A DNA stretch of 64,000 nucleotides from Chionis minor (taxonomy: Eukaryota; Chordata; Aves; Charadriiformes; Chionididae): NCBI GenBank assembly GCA_013398295.1, contig VZSF01009132.1:70356-134355 (forward strand), given 5' to 3'. Positions 39,440 through 54,000 of the stretch are shown here, piece after piece (the first letter of the stretch is position 1; every line of letters begins with the position of its first letter). The notes beneath the pieces are model-generated. The model saw only the letters and a list, made by a program, of their open reading frames with translations. It searched no databases and was not told the origin of the DNA. Both the position numbers and the translations under genes were made by a program.

Positions 39440-42400
39440 CAAGTGGAAGCTGGTGTGCAAAGTGATAAATTAAGACCCAAAATGAGGAATATGTACAAAC
39501 CCCTGTTACTTCACTAGCCTTTAGTGAGACATTTGAAGTAGGTGACTTCTAGTAATGAGAATGTTGTTGTGAGGTAATTTGTGTTTAAAACAACTCATAC
39601 TATTTGCCAGGAAAGGTTCAGATACATTCACTGTGTGTTATGTGCACTGTGCCAGCAGCTACTCTCAACCCTTGTTCACCAGAATTTTTCATTTTAAAAA
39701 GTCAGTTTTTATATATTAAAATGCAAATAAAACCTAAAAAAATGTGAGCAAAGTATAATGAAACGTTTGCAGTCCACACAGTGCTGGCAGCAATAGGTCT
39801 GATGGGCACAAATGGACGCTATTTGGCTCATTAGAGAGGTTACTCATATGTGTGGTTACAGTGATGATTTCAGTGTCAGTAGTAACTATTTTTCACCTTG
39901 CAAGCAGAGGAACTGGGAGGTCACGTAATTACTTTGTCACTTATTACCTCAAGTATCTCCCGTTTGGTATTACTTCCATTTTTTATTCTTACGAACTTTA
40001 GCTATAGCAGCACCGCATCTCTTTTTTAATCAAAATATCAGAACTAAGCTGCCTTATAGAAGCCATTGACTTCCTCAAAACCTCATGAAGAAAGAGCTTA
40101 GCTTAGAGTGCAGAGATCATTTTAGAACAGCCTTACAATTTACTCTGAATGATGTCTCTGAGGCAACTCCTGCCAGATGAACTTGTTCAGAGCACAGAGC
40201 TTTAGAGAGCATCATGCTACCTATTCTTGCCAGTCTGAATCAACTAGGAAAGGTAATGAAGAAAGTTGGACGTACCTGACTGGTATCTTCTCAGATCTCT
40301 GACTTTTGAGAGATTTAAACGTTGGGAACTGAAAAATCTTTGTGTGGGATGCGTGACAATAAGTTTATGTTAAATTTCCTCTTTTTAAACGTCCCTGCTC
40401 CACATGACTACTGTAGTCAACTGATGTTTGATGCTTTTGCAAAAAAAATATAGTCATAAGCTTTCTTTCTAATGTCTTGTCTGTACTAAGAAGGCTCATT
40501 AATTCACACTTCCTGAAGCAAATGGTAAACCCGAGGCAACACCTGTGGCAGCAGTGGAACAAGGAGCAAACAGAACCTAGGAATGTCATGGGAAATGAGG
40601 TTCCTTTGTCAAAAGGAATGTAATAAATGGGATGACCTTTAAAGAGCTGGCACTGGTTCCTTATCATTTCACTGTGCTGTAATTACATAGTTTAACAGAA
40701 TTTTCACATAGCATTTTATGTTATCAGAGCTATGTTGTTTCATACACATGTAATCAGCAAGAAGATGCATGACTTACTGATGTGGCTGGTAGGTGCATTA
40801 GAGATATGGATGATGGGGATAGAAACCCAGAGTTTTAAAGAAAGGTTAAAACAATTCTTATGGAAACTGCAGCTGCCTGAACCATCTGAACTAGGGATAT
40901 TAATACAGCCTGGAGCGTAGAAGGTCATTTGGCTTCCTTCCCAATCTTGGCTAGCCACTTAATCTCTATACAATAAACAGAATTGCTGTTCCCCAAGTTA
41001 TTCTGGATATTTCTTTTTATTCAAGAGGCATTACATTTATTGTGTATTCCATTTGAGAGAATAAGATTTCTCAGTGAACTCAGAAAGGTTCCTGGTAGCA
41101 GCTTGACTAAATGTGTTACACAAATCACTTTAGACTTGCAGCTACCCATTGAAAATAGCTGTGTGCAATTGTCCAAGTCATTTGGGTGCACCCTGTAATT
41201 ACAGAAGAATCCAGGCAGTCTTTAATTTTAGGCATTCATGCCTTTCATCCGTGTTAACTGGACCTGACCACACTTCTAATTCACCCATATTTCCAGTACA
41301 TTGCCCAGATGTTTCATATCTTTGCTGGAGCATTTTAGATGAACTGGAGCATTTTGTTTGCTCAGAAGTTCAGGTCACACTGAAAGGAGCCTTCTTCATT
41401 TCTCTTGCTTCTTAGGAAGTATTTAGAACTTGCCTATCCATAGCTCAAATGCTTCCTTTGATAGAACCTCTTTGGCTGAAGCTCACTATCATGTCTCCAA
41501 CCAATTAGGGTGTAATAAATCCACATTAGATTTGCAGTGTTGCGCCACTATTGTTAAATACGGATGGGTGTGGGTAATCTTTGGAAGTTGCCTCTCAAGA
41601 TACCTTGATCAGATTTTACATTAGAAAGGTCAGAGTTCAGATTTGCAGAGATGAGTCTCGTGAAAAGAAGGTACTTGTTCAGATATCTGTGTTTAAATAG
41701 AACCATGTAAAAACACTGAGCTGTAAGATTTTTGGTCTGTGGAGATGAAAATCTCCAGTTAGTGATAAGCAGGAAGGATTGCAGAAAGCTGAGCCAGTTA
41801 CGGGGGAGCTGCTATTCAAAACAAGGCAATTCCCTTTGGTTAATTCAGTATATTTATTTTAACTAGTTCTGTCTTCAGTATTTAAGTTTATGTTCTGTAT
41901 GGGCTCAATCTCAGTAATTAGCCACTGTGGCATGTTCCTGGTGTGCCCTTCTGTACCAATGATTTCTGAGAGGCAGGAGGGCTTGTATGCTGAGGGGGGG
42001 ATAATGGGAAGAATGATGCTAAAGTCCTCTTTATTGCAGGCTTTCTTCCACAGAGTTCCAGGCTAGCTTCAAGCTGATTCACGTCTATAATTTATAATTC
42101 TGGGTCTTATAGAGAAAATTATGACTGAGAGAGCTGTGAGCACAGTAATATCTGAGTAGCAGGAATATCTTGTGTCAGTATTTTGACATACGCAGGCTGT
42201 AATGAAGAGCGTGTGATGTCATGTTGCTTTTAACTGAAGAGTTGGAGTGAAAGATCTAGTGAAATCTAATGGGGTGGTTGTTTTTTTCCTCGGATAAACA
42301 AGGAATTGTTTTTAGTGAGAACAGATCACACAGATTTCCCTGTGTGTCTTTACCATGGCTCTCATAGTGCTCTGTTATCTGCAAGCAAAGGTCCTGTTCC

Positions 42401-45400
42401 TGGGGTGGGGGGGCTAAGGTTAATGACTTGCAGGTGTCTAGTGTCTTTTAGACTTGGCCTGCCACTAATATCATAGATAATACATTTGCTTTCTAAATAA
42501 TGTTCCTTGGATTTTATTTTTTACTGTTGCTTTACATCAGGTACTTTAATATTCATAGAAGTGAATCATACTCTGGTACTTTCAGATAACTGCGCTCCCT
42601 GGTGTGCTTCCAGATCCCAGTCTCTTAATATTCCCAGTGCATGTATAGTAGCTTTCGTGAGCTTTCAGTTGAAGTGAATGAATTATTTTCACTGTCAAGA
42701 AGCCTGGGAACTACACTGGAAATGGTTTAATCTGGACACCTCTATGCTCTACACTGTACTTTACCGCCATCCCAGTGAACTTTGTACCCTCACATCTTTC
42801 CACGCTCATTTTTTCTATTCCACACAGGGTGTGGAAAGATGGTTATCTCATCATGCTATAGATACACCCCTCTTCTGGCCTGACTTTCATGTTCTTTCAA
42901 GATTTTCAACTATACCACCTCCATCTCCCCAGTTATTTTCTTAGCAGCCCCATGGAAGCCCCAGGTCAAGTGCTGCATGGTGTGGATATGACATGTCTGC
43001 TCCAAAGGAAGCTCGTAATCCTCAGCACTGCAGGCCTGAGCTGCTTGGCACCCCTTGACCCATGGGCCAGGGGTTAATCTCTGGCGCAGGTGTCTTTAGC
43101 GGTGTGGATACACTGACGGGATGCTAAAGGTGGACATTGGGGTACTAGTGGCCATGAGACATACTGTGACTGTACAATGGCAAATTTTTCACCCAGCCTA
43201 ATGAGCACTACAACTCAGTTTCATCTGCAGTGTCCCTATTCCGTTTTCCTATTTCCCCCTACATTCATGCTGATGGTTCCTCCTAAAGGGTGCCATCCTA
43301 TATAGGTTGACTTCTAGGTCTCTCATGAGAAGCCACATGTGGTTTTTCAGAGCTTGGGGTGGAGGTTCTGCTAAAAGCACTCTGGGAGACAGAGAAATCG
43401 CCAAACTCTCCATCCAGCAGTTTGGAAGCGTACAGTAACAACCAGCGTGTACACAAATAGCTCCCACATATTCATGGACTGTGTGTTGAGGAATAAAGAG
43501 GTGTGGCGGAAAGACTGAGACAGGTTCCACTGCCAAAATAATCAAGAGAAGTGAATAGTTTCCAAGGTGTTCATTCCCTAAATTGTTTTCCCCTTTTTTT
43601 TTTTTCCCCCCTTGGCTTTAGCAGAGCCAGAGATCTTCCGAGAAATCCATTTGCCTCTATTTTGACTTAATTCCTCATGGGGAGGTGTTACAAGTAAAGC
43701 TGCAGTGTAGCAAAACACAGGTCACTTTTGATATACTATGTTCTTGTATCCCAAACTGAAACGTAGTTAACACAGAATGCAAGATGAAATGCCAGAGAGG
43801 GTTTTATGCCACGTATGAAATGGAAATGCATTTGTTTAGAGGAAAAAACCCACAATTCACTGATGCTTGTTAGAAGTTGAAAATGGCAGCTAAGTGGTTT
43901 TGAGTATATCTAAGTGTTTGTTCTTGTGCTATTAACTGAACAGTTGAGCTGAACCTTTGAACATTCATTTTGGGTTTGCATTTAGGACAATAATTCAGAT
44001 TTGAGTTCGCTTTCTTGTCAGCAGAACCCCATCCTTGAACTTCTTGCTTGTTAGTAGGACTTGGATCCAAGAATTACTAAAGATGACAGGCTAGACAATG
44101 CTGTTGGAAATTTGAGGATTTGGGGACCTAGTTCTGATTTTATTGTAGACATTAGCAATTCTTATGTCTAGATATTGTTAGATGGGAGGAGGAGAAGAGT
44201 TTTAGGTATAGTTAAATCTACAAAGACAAGTAAAATTATCAAACTGTTGTTGCGCTGGTGAAATACTGTAGGAAGGAACAGTTTTGTATCTCGTGTGTCT
44301 CTCATGATAGCATCATGAAAACAAGCGTAGGATATAATGTTCCCGCACAAACATGACTTGCCTTTTTGTCTAGTCCTGTTGCTTAACTAAGCTTTTGTTT
44401 GTTCCTGTTACCATGGCCTTTGGTTGGGGGGGAACACGACAACCTCCATTTTCCATTTCTATCATACGATATAAAATGCAAATATTGGCATTTGATGGTA
44501 GGCTATTAGCTGATAAAAGATACTGGCCTCATTAAGAACACCTCTGTAATTTGGCAGTCAGTCCTTCCCTGGTCACTGCAGATTGGTAAGTAGTAACTTG
44601 TTTGTTTGAAACATCAAGACAGCAGAAACATCTTCAGCCTATTCCATAACACAAAGTTGGACTTCCATAGTGCAACCTTATGGACTAGGCAAAGCCAAGA
44701 GAGATTTCAGAGTAAAATATTTTTTTTCTTGTGATGGTATTCAGCTACTACTTCACTTTCCTTTTATCTCCATTGCCAGATGTCAATAAAGCAAAATACA
44801 ATGTGGTGACCGGTGTAGTGTGGTAATGCCTGCTGCTGCTGGCCTGCTTTCTGAGCCCGTTAAATCTGTAGATTTATTATAGCCAGAGTATTTTAACCTG
44901 AAATATTCTGTACTGCTTCAATTTGAATCATGTTTGGTTATGGACATTTATTACTAATCTGAAATCCTGTCTGACTGGACGAAATCCAGGTTGGACAACT
45001 AATCAGTGAGGCATCGTAAGTGAAGAGGGTGTGCTAAAATACTTCCTCTGTGCGTTTTAGTGCATCTGCATTAGCTTTTGTATGAGAGACGCAGTAAAAG
45101 CTTTCTCTTTTGGGGAATCTTGAAAGAAACCGGAAAATAGCTAAATAAAGGAAATGAAGCGGCACAGAATGTGAGTTGAAGTTCAGCACACAGGAAGATG
45201 TGGCTGGCAATAATGAGTCGAGGGTAGGTCCACACCTGATGTAGTGTAAGAGATGATGCAGTGCCATCATGTCCTGGAGCCTTCTGTGCTCCAGCAGCTG
45301 TTACTTTTCTAAGCAGTATCACGTAGTTCACTGTTTTGGTTTTAGCTGCTATTTGGAACTACGGCTGCTACTACAGCAGCAAAACTTAGCCGTGAGAATT

Positions 45401-46124
45401 CTTAGTGTGCTGGTATGGCCAGTCAGTGCAAACAAGAGCATTAGAAAGGTCACCGTGTTCACAGGATCAGAACTGGGCCACAAGCGTATGTTTAACTACA
45501 GCTGTGCCTCGCAAGAGAATCCCTGTGAAGAACCCTGAGTGCACTCTGTACTCCCAGTCATCTTTTTATTTTAAAGGAGTTCTTTACAGATGGGCTGATT
45601 TTAAACTATCGGTTTCTGTAAGCGCTCTAATCCACCTGTTGAACGTGGCACGTTCTGGGCGTCAGTTGTGCTGAGTAGGGAAAATGGGCTTCCTCTGTGC
45701 ACCTGAGTGCACCCTTGCAATAAGTTATGTGACTAACAAAGAACAATCCCACTGTCTGTCAACAAGGGGAAGGAAGATGGTTTTTGACCATCTAAACTCA
45801 CAACCATATTAGACTATTTCTTTCGATATGTTTCATTTTCACTGTCCTCCTGTTGGAGCTGGCAGTGGTGGGAGTTGCAGACAAGTGAGATATTTTTTTT
45901 CTAGCTCAGGTCAGGGGTTTCAATTGGGTGTTTATTAATATATCCGTGCCCCCTTAAAATATTGCTTCCTTGAGCAGATACAGCCTTGTTGTCATCTTAG
46001 GAAGCATGTGAAAACAAGGTTTAAAGGTTTCTGTTTGTTTCCCTTCTGTAAGGATCTTGTATTGTACTTGTTATCAGTGACGCAGCCACATTTATTTGTC
46101 AGTGACTATGGTAGCAGGAGAGTG

Positions 46125-46275
46125 AGCATCAGGAAACCTTTGTTCTCTCCTCAACTACTGATTTTGTGAATTTGAGTAGATGGTTTAATTCTATATCTCA
46201 GACTTCTCATTCTTTATCTGCCTTTAAGTGCTCTGTGATGTGCAGATGAAAGATGCTGTACTGATAAAGAATATG
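46125..46275 (+). repeat. MIR-like SINE relic
   Basis: The order is CATCAGGAAACC, then ACTGATTTTGTGAATTTGAGTAGATGGTTTAATTC, then CTCAGACTTCTCATTCTTTATCTG, then TTTAAGTGCTCTGTGATGTGCAGATGAAAGATGCTGTA. The last part mirrors the MIR tail 'GTAAAGCGCTTTGAGAT...GATGAAAAGCGCTATATAA'. It is strongly diverged; boundaries are approximate. Confidence 0.62.
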
Positions 46276-46967
46276 AGAACATAGGCACGCATTCATGCAA
46301 ATCACTGCAAGCTTGGCACTTTGACCTGCTCTTGGAAAGCTGCCCATTCAGCTGTTGCTGTTGCCACATTTAAGTCTCCCTCTCTTGTAGAAGTAAGCAT
46401 ATTCTTTATTTAGGGCTTGAGGACTACGTTAGTATTTCAACTATTTGATGTTGCTTTGGATAAAGGGCTGAATCAAATCATAATTTTTACACGTTCTTAT
46501 TAAAGCATGTATCTGCTGTGTAATATCAGAAAGATAACGGTGGTTAATTACACTGATTACACTGCCTCGTCATTCTACAAATCCATCCTGCTGTTACACA
46601 TCCTGAAACAAGGAAGCATGAAATCAATTACAAAACACCATTTTAAAGTATCGATGAAGTCTGTTGTAGGTGTTGGAGAAATCATATAACTGCCATTCTG
46701 TAATTGAAAGAGACCAGATAAAGTCCTTCCTCTTGCCGGCACAGGAAAAATGCAGCTGCAGCACATGCTGCACATGGTATTTCTCATCCTCTAGAAAACG
46801 TTGGAGAGAGTCTCTCTGTTTGGAGCCTGGTCTGAAAAACTTTTAACTCCTTAATGATCCCTTATCCAGGACTTTGAGACTTGCCATCCTATTTGGTACC
46901 TTTCTGCTTGGCATGAAAAAGAAAGGGAGAATGGAAATTGTAAACCTGTGTTCCTTTAATACTCTGA

Positions 46968-48045
<1,078 letters not shown>

Positions 48046-48105
48046 AAGAGAAATCTGCTATTAGCATTTCAAGCTGCTGAAAGTGTAGGCATCAAACCCA
48101 GCCTG
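48046..48105 (+). CDS. SPECC1: SPECC1 exon K (CH domain)
   Basis: This 60-nt micro-exon encodes 20 residues (911-930), KRNLLLAFQAAESVGIKPSL, in phase 0 on both sides. It follows a T-rich tract ending TTACAG and ends at CTG|GTGAGT. The sequence is the penultimate CH-domain helix, with one likely change (Q for E) from recalled human SPECC1. Skipping this exon would keep the frame but remove a structural helix. Confidence 0.96.
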
Positions 48106-48855
48106 GTGAGTAACCATCTTCTAGCAAGGGAAGATTTGCTGCATGCACCATTACAAAGCCTTTGTTGCCATCTGCTCATTCAGTCAGCTTGCACTGAAAA
48201 TGTTCACATTGTCCTAGGGGAGGCTGCACAACCACCTCTGAAAGTTCATAGAGTTAGGAGAACTTCCAGAAAGAATTTGTAGAATCCTAGAATTAATATA
48301 ATTTGAAGGAACTTGTGGAAGTCATCTAGTATTGAAATGAGAGTATTGATTATGTCCTCCTCTTGGAAGCTGATTCCAGATGATTCCTGTTAGACCATTT
48401 TCTTTTCTTGTGGTTTAGTGTTTTAAGAAACAGAAGGAAAAGTTATTGTTAAACTAAAAAGCTTTTTCTCAAATCAAGAATGCGATGACAAGGAAGAGGT
48501 AGGTTTACTATGAAGGAAAAATATTATGGGGTTCATGAGCTAAATGCACAACCATAGACATGCAAAGAAGCAGCAATTTAAATTAAGTTATATAGAGAAT
48601 TGATCTTTGTTTGCAGATGGAAGAAATCTTTTCAGAATGTAAAATGCACATGGCTCTTTAACTAAGTTAATGAGTTTAAGAATTGCACTAGACCAGAAGA
48701 TCATTCACATGCACTTTTGTACTGTATGTGACTTTAAGGAGCTCTGGAATGGAAGCAGAAGTAGCGTTCAATAGCCACAGCTACTCAGAGGGAGCCGGTG
48801 ATGTTCCCAGTGGTGGTGCTTGACTAAGTTTTGGCAATGCGTCTGTCCTATGCAG
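48106..48855 (+). other. SPECC1 last intron
   Basis: This 750-bp intron has donor GTGAGT and acceptor TGTCCTATGCAG. It contains a short CR1-like fragment at about 48278-48340. Confidence 0.85.
48278..48340 (-). repeat. CR1 LINE 3'-end fragment, reverse orientation
   Basis: TAGAATCCTAGAATTAATATAATTTGAAGGAACTTGTGGAAGTCATCTAGT matches the reverse complement of the CR1 3' end ('ATAGAATCATAGAATGGTTTGGGTTGGAAGGGACC...GATCATCTAGT'). It is short and diverged, so this is a moderate call. Confidence 0.68.
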
Positions 48856-48945
48856 GAACTCAGTGAGATGATGTACACAGACCGGCCAGACTGGCAGAGT
48901 GTGATGCAGTACGTCGCCCAGATTTACAAGTACTTTGAGACCTGA
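48856..48945 (+). CDS. SPECC1: SPECC1 exon L (C-terminus and stop)
   Basis: The coding part of the last exon, 90 nt, encodes residues 931-959 and TGA. It reads [20 protein letters not shown] then AQIYKYFET. The [20 protein letters not shown] end distinguishes SPECC1 from SPECC1L, whose counterpart ends VTAIYKYFET. It forms the last CH helix. The acceptor is CCTATGCAG. The exon continues directly into the 3' UTR. Confidence 0.97.
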   Translation, partial: ELSEMMYTDRPDWQSVMQYVAQIYKYFET

Positions 48946-49109
48946 GATGCAGAGCAAGAGGTGGACAGAAGTGGGGAAGAGAACAAAGAATGCTACAGAT
49001 GCACTCGATCACTTTAAAAATACTCTTGCTCCTCTTCCACAACCAACCTAAGCTCTTAGTTTGAAAGAAAGCTCTTCCATCATTTGGATTACATCTGGGA
49101 CTGCAACCA

Positions 49110-49115
49110 AATAAA
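49110..49115 (+). terminator. SPECC1: Proximal poly(A) signal AATAAA
   Basis: This canonical hexamer lies 165 nt after the stop codon, in CCAAATAAATATCC, with T-containing sequence (CTGTAATTTTATTC) further down. It would give a very short 3' UTR. Confidence 0.45.
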
Positions 49116-49961
49116 TATCCGTTGTCCACCTACACAAACCAAATTCATCTGTAATTTTATTCCCAGGTGGAAATTGCAAAGCATTTTCGAACATGCATGG
49201 GATATTTCTGAAGAGGATCCCTTGTGCTAAACAATGTTTCCCTCAAACCAGACTCCACCAACAGAACACCTGCTACAAAATGAAGTTCTAAATCCGTGTG
49301 GACTATGCTGGCACTCAAGGGAGGCTGGGAGATTAATATTAACAGAAAAATGCTCTTCTTGCCAAAACATGCCTAACTCATCCCAAATACATGTTGTTTT
49401 CTTGCCTCCATGTATTTTATAAAACATCTTGACAGGCGCACATAAGTGCGTAAGAACCTTAACCTGAGTTATTCTCATGCATCTGACCCAACAAGTATAC
49501 TAGTTTGCTTGTCGTAGCTTAACCAGCAGGGTCATAATAGGATCGTTTGTAGCTCAGAAACCACCCTCTGTTCTGTCACCAGTTAGTGAGAGAACTCTAA
49601 AAGATCCTGTTAGGTGCTGGGACTTCATTTCAGATCAAACAGAAGTAATCTCTTTGAGGAAAAATAGCTTTATTACTACAACTTTGTTACTTGATTACTA
49701 CGGGAAGCCAGAGCCCGGTTTCCCAGCCGACTGTGCAGGCACAGTTATAGGAATATTGCAAATGCAATTTACTAGCTTTAGTTTGTGAGGTGCCAGTAAT
49801 CAGGTGATGACTCTCTAAGCAATACAGTGACATCTCAGTAGTTTGTATTTTTGTGTACTGAGTGGAGTAACTTCTTTCTTCTGTGTTGATCCTGTATAAT
49901 CAGCACAGATATGTAATTGCTGTGTAGAGGTGTGAATCTTGAGACAGCCTGTGCCCTGTCC

Positions 49962-49967
49962 AATAAA
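49962..49967 (+). terminator. SPECC1: Possible poly(A) signal AATAAA
   Basis: The hexamer lies in CCAATAAACTGTAG, about 1 kb into the UTR, with a modest downstream T/G element (GTTACATGGTTGG). It is an intermediate candidate. Confidence 0.3.
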
Positions 49968-52900
49968 CTGTAGTCCATGGGGCACTGTTACATGGTTGGA
50001 AGTGATGTTACCCTCTGAAGGAACACAGTAATCTATTAGTACCAACAGAAATTGCAGCTTCTCTCCACAAGTTACAAAGAATGTAACTGGAACTCCTCTC
50101 TGTGCCATGGAAATCTCTAAGGCGCCAGAGAATAGCGTTCCAGCTCAATGATACTGTTAGTAAAACATCAGAAAGGTAGTGTTTAATTTCCATTATATCA
50201 TTTCTCTTATTTCACTTCATGAAGTTAAATTTTCTGTTTGTCTCCAAGGATAGCAGGATCAAACAGGCTGCTTAATTTGTTCTAGGAGCAGGTCTTGGAG
50301 CGCATGCTTTGTACAGGACCTCATAGAAGGCTGCCTAGCTGCTCTAGATTATGGTGGTAGAAGAGAGTTGGTGTTTAGTTAGCATGTTTAACCATGTGAC
50401 CAGACTTGATGCTTTGTGAATGTTAATCATAGGAGCTAGGGATCATTTCTCTCTTACAGAAAATAGTAGTGTGTGCTCACTGCTCTTAACTCCTGAAAAA
50501 AAGGCTCATGAAATAGAAACAAGCAGAAGAAACTTGGTTTCAGGTTTTCTGGGGCTTTGCAGTTAGCTGATCTCAGCCTCTGGCTTCCCAACAGTGCTTT
50601 GTTGTTAGTTTTTTTCATACTACTTAATTAGTAAACAAACTTTCTCAGACTTTGGTTTTCTCACAGCAAAATACAGGATTAAGGGATAGATGACAGTGGC
50701 CAAGGTCAGTGGGTATATTGAACAGAAAGGAAGGTGGAGGAATGCGGTGTATGCCTATTTTGCAGGGGGAGAAAAGCATCACTTGCTCTTATTTTCAATC
50801 TGATGTTTATTCTAATCCATCACCCCCAGGAAAGTCTGATTCCAATCTTTTGAGAGTCTGTGTGATAAAAAAGGTCAGTGTCATGCACTTAGACCGTAAG
50901 TGCCCTTGCACTCTTTATGTCATCCTGTACTGTGAGAGCAGTTGTTAAATGCTGGCCAGAGTAATTTCTTTGCAAGAGAGTGCTTTCTAGATTGAATTAA
51001 CTCTGCAGTATTTTTCAGCGTACGCTTTGCCATCCCTAGAGAATATAGGATGAGCTGCTCTAAGTGTTCTCAGATACAAGTCTCCTGTTACGTGGTAAGA
51101 TGGAAGAGAAAAATAGCTGCTAGCAGATTTCAGTTAGGAAGGCAGTCACACTGCAGAGCTCCATTGCCTTGTGGATGCAGCAGGCTCTTTTCCCTTGAGG
51201 TATCCGTTGGCAGCGATCCCAATTCTCTCCAACGGGTTGTAGTTCAAAGCGTAGTGAAGTCAACACAGAAAATTCCATATTCCTCAGTGGGCTTTGGATT
51301 GGGCACTTGCAGGGATGAGAAAAACTGTTTTAATTCCCAGTGTCTGGTAAACATTTCAAAGTCAGAGGGCTCCACTTGATCTGAAAAAGAAAGATATCTT
51401 AACCCTCTGGTCACTGGAAGTGTGTTCTCCGTGTGACTGTCAGATGTACACTAAATATGTATGTTATCTAATGTGTCAGCAGCACTTGCTTCAGGCGCTG
51501 GTCTGACATTTATTCTAATCTGTTTCTCCAAGACTTTTTGTAACCTTACAAATCATTCTGTTTGACCCAGCAGCTTTTTTTCCTCCATGATTTTTGCAAA
51601 GCAATGTTTCTGTCATACGTTTGCAGCTTATTCTTCCGTGCTTCGCGCTAGCATAGAGCAAATACTGATTCTACCCAATTCTAATGCCATATTCTTAAAC
51701 AGTTTTTTACTCATCTAGAAGTTCGAACAAGGAGCTGTCTGTCAGTAGGGAAGAAGATATTCAGTTTCACCATTTGCTCAATGTTACTTTTCAGTCCTCA
51801 GCCCTGCAAAACATCTCATTTTGTAATGCTGATACTTGGAGAGATGTTCTTCCAGGTTATTTTTTTGAGATTAAGAATATTAGGGGTTTGTTCATTTAAC
51901 TGTTACAATATTGAGTCCTTTTTTCTTCATTTTGAACCTTGCACAGTTACATTTCTAAATGTGGATTTTCAGAAATTATTGTTGTTGTTTTCATGCCGCC
52001 TTAAAATTTGAATATGAATTTAAATTTGTCCCATACAAGGTGCCACAGACCAACCTGGTTTTCAGAAAAATCTACAGGCCCTTGTAAGACACTTCAAATT
52101 TCAACTGCCAAATTAAAGTTCTAGCTATCTTTAAAATTAGAAAGTCTGTTAATTCAGTTAAGCTAGAAAGTATAGGGACAGTCTTCATAGAAGTTATGAG
52201 AATCCTGTGGAAATGTCCTAGAATAGAACGTGATGATGTGACGTGGGTGGCGTCATGCGTTGTGTCAGTAGCAGTTTGCTTAAACTGCCTAAATCCTTTC
52301 TGACTTTGCCTCTTAGGAGTAATGGATCTTTCTCTGACACAGGCAGATGAAATCTCTTCACCGTGTCACCATATGCGCCCTAAATATATAGTCACTCTTA
52401 AACATACCCGCACATGCTTGTATGTGTGTACTTGGGTAGTCTGTCGGACTACAAGAAACCAAATCGCTGATTTTGGATGAGCACGTGAGAAGAATGGTTA
52501 GGATGGGGATTTCAGTGGAGTTCCATGGAGGGATATCGCATCGTGAGACTGTTGTACTGTAGCTGTTAGAGAGGAAAGGAGATTAAAGCATGAAAAGTAT
52601 ACAATCCGACTCCCCGAATTTCTGGTGAGTTGTACAAAGTACAAATTGTTTCATGGCTTGGGAAGGTACAGAGGTGTTGAGAAGTGAGCCCAGGGTCAGC
52701 CCTCTAAGAAAGTTTTCTAGAAAGGCTGATGAGCTGTTCCTGCAAGTCTGCAAAGAAACTGAACGGAGTGAAAGTCCAGCGTGTGAGGAGAGGGGCATAT
52801 ATGGGACATACATACCTGGGCCTTTGGGGACAGCGAGGGGCATCAGCTTGAGAGGCCCTCCTGACTGTCATCTTGAGTGACATTTTTCCTAAGAGTGCAG

Positions 52901-53994
52901 CCTGGGGTGGATCTTGGAAGATGAGGAGGGAAGAGAGCAGAGAGCTTGCTGCCTTTGCCAGGTTCCCCTTCCTGTGCCTGTGACAGTCAAGGAAATGCGA
53001 AGGGGACAAAGATTTCCCAGTTCTTCCTGTGCTGCAGCAAGGCAGCTGTACTAAGCAGAGTGGGTTTTGACTTATGTGTGTTCTTCAGTTTCCTGTCACC
53101 GAGACACATTCTCTTTGAGTTTTGGCAGATTTTCTTATTGTAATTTCAAGTTGTTTTTTTACAAGTTTTCTCTATGATTTTTCTTGCTTTGTGTGTGCAG
53201 CCAGTTACGTGCAAGTTTTCTGACCAAGTTAACCATGTGTGTGCTGGCAGAATGATTGGTTCTTCTCCGTTTGATTTCTGACCTGGAACTCTTCAAAAAT
53301 CTACATTTTTGCTTCACTGACTTTGACCCTTCCTTGGCAGTGCAAATACAAGCATTGGTTCATTAGTTTTTTGGTACCTCCCTCATCTTTCTGTGCTTAC
53401 GGTACCGGGTCTTCCAGCAGGGAGTCTCTGAGAGGGGCAGCTGTTTGCAAAGCAGCTGTGTCTTGTGTATCTGATGAACGGCAGAGTCTGTATGGGATGA
53501 GATTATGCATTTTCCTGTCAGAAGAGGGCTTTTGCCTAAAAAGACTCAGGGCGCTGAGCATTAAGACATTTTTAAACCCAGCAATAACTTCTACTATGCT
53601 AGACTATATTGGTGTCTACCAACTCCAGTGCCATTTAGACTCACTCACCAATGTGGTGTAGAATCAAGCTTATAACCGAACGGCAACTAATATTTTTCTC
53701 AACTGATGGTCTCTACATTTTTGTCTTGCACGTGTGCCAAGTTCCACTGGGCAGTGCTGGGCACAATGTTTTTATTGATTGTTGGTCCAGCTGGAGTTTG
53801 TCATATGGGATAATCACTTCTAACAGTGAAGTACTTTTAGCTTTCTCTATTGGGTACAGATGTTACATCGTAATCTAATTTATACAAAGAGCACATTAGA
53901 ATGTATATACTAGGCATTGCCAGGTTTGGACATGCTAATATTTAAAGATTAACATTATTAAAATGTATGATGCAAAAATCTGTGTAATATTTCT

Positions 53995-54000
53995 AATAAA
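53995..54000 (+). terminator. SPECC1: Distal poly(A) signal AATAAA with T/G-rich downstream element
   Basis: AATAAA is followed within 5-40 nt by TTTTTCTGTTTCTGATGTTTGTTG, a good T/G-rich downstream element. TGTA motifs lie about 30-90 nt upstream (near 53902 and 53964), the pattern recognised by cleavage factor Im. This is the best-formed 3' end in the window. Confidence 0.6.
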
